A DNA stretch of 64,000 bases from Pandoraea anapnoica (lineage in GTDB: Bacteria > Pseudomonadota > Gammaproteobacteria > Burkholderiales > Burkholderiaceae): contig NZ_CABPSP010000011.1 in assembly GCF_902459765.1 (NCBI RefSeq), positions 1 to 64,000 on the forward strand. The letters run 5' to 3'. The position numbers were made by a program, and so were the translations under genes. Below the pieces are notes generated by a model. It did not search any database and was not told where the DNA came from. It was given only the letters and a program-made list of their open reading frames with translations. Positions 59,727 through 64,000 of the stretch are shown here, piece by piece (positions within the stretch are counted from its first letter, which is position 1; the number at the start of each line of letters is the position of its first letter).

Positions 59727-61454
59727 TTAAGCGTTCGCAAGACCCGGCGTCACGCCGACCACCTGAAGGTAGTCCGTCTCGTTGCGGCCCTTCACGTTTT
59801 GCTGTTCGTCCGGGCCGTTGAGGTCATAGGCGTAGGCCGTTCCCGCGCCAATTGCCGTGCCGGTCCAGAAAGGGTAGGAAAGCCAGTCCATGTATTGCGC
59901 GACCGGGCCGGAACTTGGGAAATAGGTCACCCAGAACGCCTTCAGGTCGTCGACGGTCGGCACGTCGAGCCCTGCCGCCGCGCAGGCCGCCGCGGCGCCC
60001 GAGAAGTTGGCCGACGGGCTCACGAAGTACATCGTTTTCAACCCGGAAACCGTGATGGTGAACGAGCGTGTCTCGTTGCGACTGTCGGTCGCGGAGATCT
60101 GCGCCGTGCCGTTGCCCATCGGCGTCACGATGCCCACGCCGTCGATGGTGGCGACGGTCTCATCGGCGGTGGTGTAGTTGTACGGCGGTGTGCCGAACTT
60201 CGCCTCGCGATTGAATTTCGCATAGTCGGGAACGATCACCGGCGCCTTCTCGCCGATGATGTACCGGAACTTGGACAGATCCACGGTAAGCGGTGCTTCG
60301 AACGCCTCACCGATCCACAGCACGAACGCTTCCGACTGGCTCTGCGTTGTGCCGCGCATTACGGTGTATGACAACGACGCCGATTTCTCCTTGTTCAAAT
60401 CGGCATGATTGCGCGGCACTTCGAAGACGTAATCCCGCTGCGGCGAGCCGGACACGGTCATCTCTTGCGAAAACGGCGCAGGTGTGCCACTGGCATTGAC
60501 CCAACGGAACATGATCTTGTCGCCTTCGGCAATGCCGGGGTATGGTGCGACGACGACCTCGACGAAGTCCCCGACGATATCCTCCGGCACGAGCGAATTG
60601 CCGATCGCTTCGGGTACGCTCACCAGCGGCAATTCACCGACGGGCTCCAGCACCCGCACTTGCAGCGGATTCGACTCGATTGTGCCGTTCTCGTGTCCCG
60701 TCACCACCGTGCCGAGTGTGATCGTTGTGCCCGAGTACTTCTGCAACGCGCTTTTCGGAATGGTGAACGGAACCGGCTTACCGACCTGCCCCGGGTCGGA
60801 GATGATGACGTGAGATTCCCAGTCGGAATCGTTGATGTCGATGAACACAATTTGTCCCACCGCCATACCGGCATACGGCGCGACGGTGGCGATTGCACCG
60901 CTGTCCGGTACGTCTGCGAGATTGAGCACACCGCCTGCGACACCTTCGATGGCTGGCGGCTCGACATCGCCAGGCTCTGCAATCTGCTCGCCGATAGGAA
61001 CACTGACGACGTCCGACGTCTCCACGACCACGCCCCCCCGCGAGACCGTGAAATGCACAAGGACCGTCCGACCTTCGTTCGGTTTGATCTGCTCGCCCTT
61101 CACACGGAATTCGATCGGCTCGTTTAGGCTGGGGCCGGAAACGGGGAACGAATCCGTGTACTGCCCGCTCTGCGGGGCATCCCAGACTATGCCGACAGAG
61201 TCCCCCAACGCCTTGCCCGCGTAATTCGGCACTCTGACAATGGTCCTCGGCAGCTCCGGATCGAGCATGCCATTTTGCATATCCGGAATTTCCGGCGCGG
61301 GATGATCGGCCCTACCTCCCCGCCCGAAGCGACGCGTGGCGACCGGCGCCGCTGTCCCGACTGGGCCTGCCTTGCCCTTCGTCCCACCGCGACGTCCGGC
61401 GACCGGTGCCGCTATCGTGGCGCGCCGCGCCGAAGTTTTCGTCGTTGCCATCAT
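59727..61454 (-). CDS. Ig-like/Big2 repeat protein with lectin-like C-terminus
   Basis: About 575 residues. The N-terminus is basic and Gly/Ala-rich (MMATTKTSARRATIAAPVAG) with no signal peptide. Three homologous modules of about 105 residues follow (about 55-165, 165-275, 275-385), each with a P-x-x-x-G-x-L-x-x-x-V type start, for example MQNGMLDPELP. Next is a Big2-type Ig domain (about 395-465; DETVATIDGVGIVTPMGNGT). The C-terminal domain of about 100 residues (YFVSPSANFSGAAAACAAAG, PTVDDLKAFWVTYF) has the feel of a C-type-lectin-like/invasin fold. The start could be 61454 or 61451 (AGGGGAAAG upstream). Same strand as its neighbours, 67 nt before the lipoprotein. Adhesion or export role is inferred. 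Confidence 0.75.
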   Translation of the reverse strand: MMATTKTSARRATIAAPVAGRRGGTKGKAGPVGTAAPVATRRFGRGGRADHPAPEIPDMQNGMLDPELPRTIVRVPNYAGKALGDSVGIVWDAPQSGQYTDSFPVSGPSLNEPIEFRVKGEQIKPNEGRTVLVHFTVSRGGVVVETSDVVSVPIGEQIAEPGDVEPPAIEGVAGGVLNLADVPDSGAIATVAPYAGMAVGQIVFIDINDSDWESHVIISDPGQVGKPVPFTIPKSALQKYSGTTITLGTVVTGHENGTIESNPLQVRVLEPVGELPLVSVPEAIGNSLVPEDIVGDFVEVVVAPYPGIAEGDKIMFRWVNASGTPAPFSQEMTVSGSPQRDYVFEVPRNHADLNKEKSASLSYTVMRGTTQSQSEAFVLWIGEAFEAPLTVDLSKFRYIIGEKAPVIVPDYAKFNREAKFGTPPYNYTTADETVATIDGVGIVTPMGNGTAQISATDSRNETRSFTITVSGLKTMYFVSPSANFSGAAAACAAAGLDVPTVDDLKAFWVTYFPSSGPVAQYMDWLSYPFWTGTAIGAGTAYAYDLNGPDEQQNVKGRNETDYLQVVGVTPGLANA

Positions 61455-61543
61455 CTTTCCCCTTGAATGCACCCGACCGTATGCAGCGTGCGCATCGCGC
61501 ACGCTGCACCATCGATAGTCACTGGCATGATCCGCAGCACCGG

Positions 61544-64000
61544 CTACGCCTTCTCCAATGCAGCCTGACGCTTACGATAGGCGGCGAGCGCGCGCCCTTG
61601 CGGCGAGGTAATGGAGACCGCCTTGCCGTCGACTTCGTAGCGAATGTACCGATCCAGGAGTTGTTGTTGGGCCGATGTCGGTGTGCCGCCGCCATCGGCA
61701 ACACCCCAACTCACGACGCCACCGGTTGCCGGAATCGCAGCAAACCCCTGACTGTTGGAATAGACGGCGCGGATGTTGACCAGCTTCGGCTGCACCGCCG
61801 CGGAGTCTCCGCCACGCGCAGGGTCCCCCCACGTGAGCACGGTGCCGTCTCGTTTGAGCCCCGCGAAAGCACCGCCAGAGGCCGTAATCTGCACGAACCT
61901 CTCCAACGCCAGATCCTCGGGTAGCGGATAGCCATGGTCATCGGTTGGCCCCGTCCCGCCCCACGTGACCACCCGGCCGTCCTCCCGGCGCGCGCAAAAG
62001 ACCTTAGCGTTCGCGACCACCTCGACGATATCGTCAAGCAGCTCGACCGCCTGGGGAACGACGCCACCGAACGTCTCCGAACCCCATGCCATGACCTTTC
62101 GCTCGGAAGTGATAACGGCAAACGCGCCATTCGTCGCAGCCGCAAGTTCGACGATGTCGCGCGCAGCGGCAACGTCGTCGCTGAGTTCGCCGCCATTGGC
62201 TTCGTTCCCCCACGCAAACAGCGTGTTATTCGGGCGTAGCGCACAAAACGCCGCCGTGCTGCCGCGCACGCTCAAGACGGTTTCGTCCTTGTTGAGATCG
62301 GGTAACACCCCGCCATTGGCCTCAGTCCCCCAGGCGACAATCTTTCCGTTCTTGCGCAGGCAGCAGAATGCGCTTGTGTTCGGAATGACCTTGTCTGCAT
62401 CGGTCACGGTAAGCGCGTCGCCATCCACCACGCCTGCATAGATGGTGTTCCCCCAAGCGCCAAGCGTGCCGTCGTTGCGCACATAGGCGAACGCTCCAGC
62501 GTTGCCGCAAATCCGCGCCACATTGCTCGGATACGGTGTGATCGGCCCACCATTTGCAGGGTCGCCCCACATCACGGCGCGCCCGTCGACCAAACGCAGG
62601 GCGACGGCAAAATACGTCGCACTCAATTGAACCCCGTCCAGCCCCATGAGCGATGTGTCGATTTTCCCCCCATGAGTTTCCATCCCCCACGCATATGGAC
62701 CTGCGGTATCGAACAGTGCGCCATACGCCGCCAAACCGTTGCCGGTGACGGTGTCCACGCCCGTGCCCACCAGATGAAGCGGAAGGATCGAGGTGGAGGC
62801 GGTTTCCGTTCGGACATGCAGCAGCCGCCAAGGCTCGCTGTCGAGGAAAGTGGAACCCGATACCGACGACGTATCGCCGCTATATCGCCACTCGGCGACG
62901 ATATCCTCTCGCGTGGCCGCACTCACCGCGCGCAGGTACTTCGACGCCCCCGAAACACGCTTGTCGAAGTCGCCATTGCGCGCCCCGAGCACGATCAGGT
63001 CACCGCTCGCCAGTTCCCGGCCAACGGTGTAAGTGGCTGGCGGCGATTCCTCCGTTAGCCCCGAAGCCTTACGAACGACCGCGTACGTAATCTCAACAAC
63101 GGCGCCGTTGCTTTGCTCGACCGTGGCCTTCGGAATGCGTAGTTCGAGCGCCCTCCCGACATCGCTCACCTTGACCGTGTAGGGATCCGAGGTGTAGTTG
63201 GGGGGGCCTTTCCATGTCACCGTCACTGTGTCGTCCAACGCGAACGCGGCGGTGTCGTCGATATACACGGTCGCACCGGCCGCCGTCACATCGTCCGGAT
63301 CGAGGTTGCCATCGTCGGCCTCCAGCACGACCACGGCGGGCAACGCCGACTGCTCGATCACGAAAGAGGTGGTGCCGCCAGATGCAACCACCTGACCGCC
63401 GACAAGCAGGTCGTAAGACACCGTGACCGTGCTGTCGACGCCCTCTTCGATGATTTCGTAGGGCACGTTGAAGTTGATGTCGCCGTTACCACCGACGGGC
63501 ATCTCAGGCGTGTAATCCGTACCGCCATGCGTCGACTGCCATTTCAGGCGAATCATGTTGCCCTGCGCCATTTCTGGCGAGCGGGGCACGATGACGGCGA
63601 GACCGCCGGTGACTAGTCGCGGATCGAGCTTACCGTCGACAACGGCAGGCACCCGAGGCGGCTCCAGCGCTACCGCTTCGCGCACGACCTTGACCATCAG
63701 CGCGTCCGAACGATCCTCGATCAGTGCGCCCCTGACCCGATAGGTCAGCGGCATCTCCATGCCGATGAAAGGCACGAGATCTTCGGCAATAAAATAGTCC
63801 TCGATCGGGTCACCGACGGTGTGGTCGCTGACATGATTCGTGAGCGTCAATCCGCCATGACCGGCCCCCGCCCCCCAGTCGATAAACACGACGTCGCCGC
63901 TACGCATGCCTTCGTAGGCGGGCACGATCACGTCCGCGCGGTTGCCAATATCGTTCAGGTTCAGTTCACCGTTCCCGTCGCGTTGTGGCATCTCCGGTAG
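61544..64000 (-). CDS. Ig-like/RCC1-repeat protein, 5' end beyond the window
   Basis: At least 815 residues, open to the window edge; the first ATG at 63991 lies inside a repeat, so the true start is probably outside. N-terminal part: three Ig-like modules of about 105 residues like those in the next gene (VVDGKLDPRLVTGGLAVIVP, ADDGNLDPDDVTAAGATVYI). After a linker, seven or so RCC1-type repeats of about 45-50 residues follow (for example FCCLRKNGKIVAWGTEANGG and FAVITSERKVMAWGSETFGG), predicting a beta-propeller. A charged tail ends the protein. No export signal is visible in this part. 89 nt before the Big2/lectin gene, so one operon is likely. Confidence 0.8.
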   Translation of the reverse strand, partial: LPEMPQRDGNGELNLNDIGNRADVIVPAYEGMRSGDVVFIDWGAGAGHGGLTLTNHVSDHTVGDPIEDYFIAEDLVPFIGMEMPLTYRVRGALIEDRSDALMVKVVREAVALEPPRVPAVVDGKLDPRLVTGGLAVIVPRSPEMAQGNMIRLKWQSTHGGTDYTPEMPVGGNGDINFNVPYEIIEEGVDSTVTVSYDLLVGGQVVASGGTTSFVIEQSALPAVVVLEADDGNLDPDDVTAAGATVYIDDTAAFALDDTVTVTWKGPPNYTSDPYTVKVSDVGRALELRIPKATVEQSNGAVVEITYAVVRKASGLTEESPPATYTVGRELASGDLIVLGARNGDFDKRVSGASKYLRAVSAATREDIVAEWRYSGDTSSVSGSTFLDSEPWRLLHVRTETASTSILPLHLVGTGVDTVTGNGLAAYGALFDTAGPYAWGMETHGGKIDTSLMGLDGVQLSATYFAVALRLVDGRAVMWGDPANGGPITPYPSNVARICGNAGAFAYVRNDGTLGAWGNTIYAGVVDGDALTVTDADKVIPNTSAFCCLRKNGKIVAWGTEANGGVLPDLNKDETVLSVRGSTAAFCALRPNNTLFAWGNEANGGELSDDVAAARDIVELAAATNGAFAVITSERKVMAWGSETFGGVVPQAVELLDDIVEVVANAKVFCARREDGRVVTWGGTGPTDDHGYPLPEDLALERFVQITASGGAFAGLKRDGTVLTWGDPARGGDSAAVQPKLVNIRAVYSNSQGFAAIPATGGVVSWGVADGGGTPTSAQQQLLDRYIRYEVDGKAVSITSPQGRALAAYRKRQAALEKA

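Overview
The window is a GC-rich chromosomal segment from a Burkholderiaceae bacterium. Gene content and coding style (cyoABCD, many LysR/TetR/Lrp regulators beside single transporters, convergent luxI/luxR) fit Pandoraea best, but that is inference; there is no rRNA or housekeeping marker here. No CRISPR array, integrase or transposase was seen. Apart from two tRNAs and one structured palindromic element, almost everything is protein coding.

Layout. 1-472: a 50-bp direct repeat, a possible gene remnant and two terminators. 473-4520: the cytochrome bo3 operon cyoABCD (minus strand), with two matching 15-bp inverted-repeat sites upstream. 5031-12826: LysE exporter with divergent Lrp regulator, a diguanylate cyclase, an MFS/LysR pair, a four-cysteine regulator, YnfA, SlyX and a DUF1439 protein. 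12905-16632: an Ohr peroxidase and TetR regulator sharing an operator, and a Fur-boxed TonB receptor. 16887-25999: small regulator/transporter/enzyme modules (Lrp-EamA, SDR-LysR, TetR-VOC, YadGH-like ABC exporter, GST, DJ-1/PfpI-GNAT, DUF1993).

26210-28720 is the most unusual part: three tandem paralogous genes of unrecognised family. Each carries, near residues 41-52, a W-x-x-[IV]-K-D-x-F core like the N-terminal translocation motif of Salmonella SPI-2 type III effectors (SspH2, SlrP, SseI, SifA). They look like a tandem family of secreted effectors. No secretion apparatus lies in the window.

28731-36580: orphan NifQ and di-domain molbindin (molybdenum handling without nif genes), YoaK, SDR, a conserved hypothetical, VOC, an orphan HTH-HipA kinase, EamA/AraC and YciI. 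36710-36877: tRNA-Glu(UUC) and tRNA-Ala(GGC). 36995-45433: a putative beta-hydroxy-amino-acid/glyoxylate module (DSD1-family PLP lyase, YdiJ-like FAD/Fe-S dehydrogenase, ACS-type MFS transporter, serine-glyoxylate aminotransferase, divergent GntR with shared operator), interrupted by a 271-bp multi-hairpin palindromic element.

46767-55430: an IclR repressor facing three 19-bp-spaced operators, then a plus-strand operon of succinate-semialdehyde dehydrogenase, a Liv-type ABC importer and an iron-dependent alcohol dehydrogenase. Together these suggest uptake and oxidation of 4-hydroxybutyrate or a related omega-hydroxy acid to succinate. 55872-57991: an AT-rich spacer and convergent luxR/luxI with a near-consensus lux box before luxI. 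58166-64000: a minus-strand series encoding a large Ig-like/RCC1-repeat protein (cut by the window edge), an Ig-like/Big2 protein with a lectin-like C-terminus, and an internally duplicated lipoprotein.
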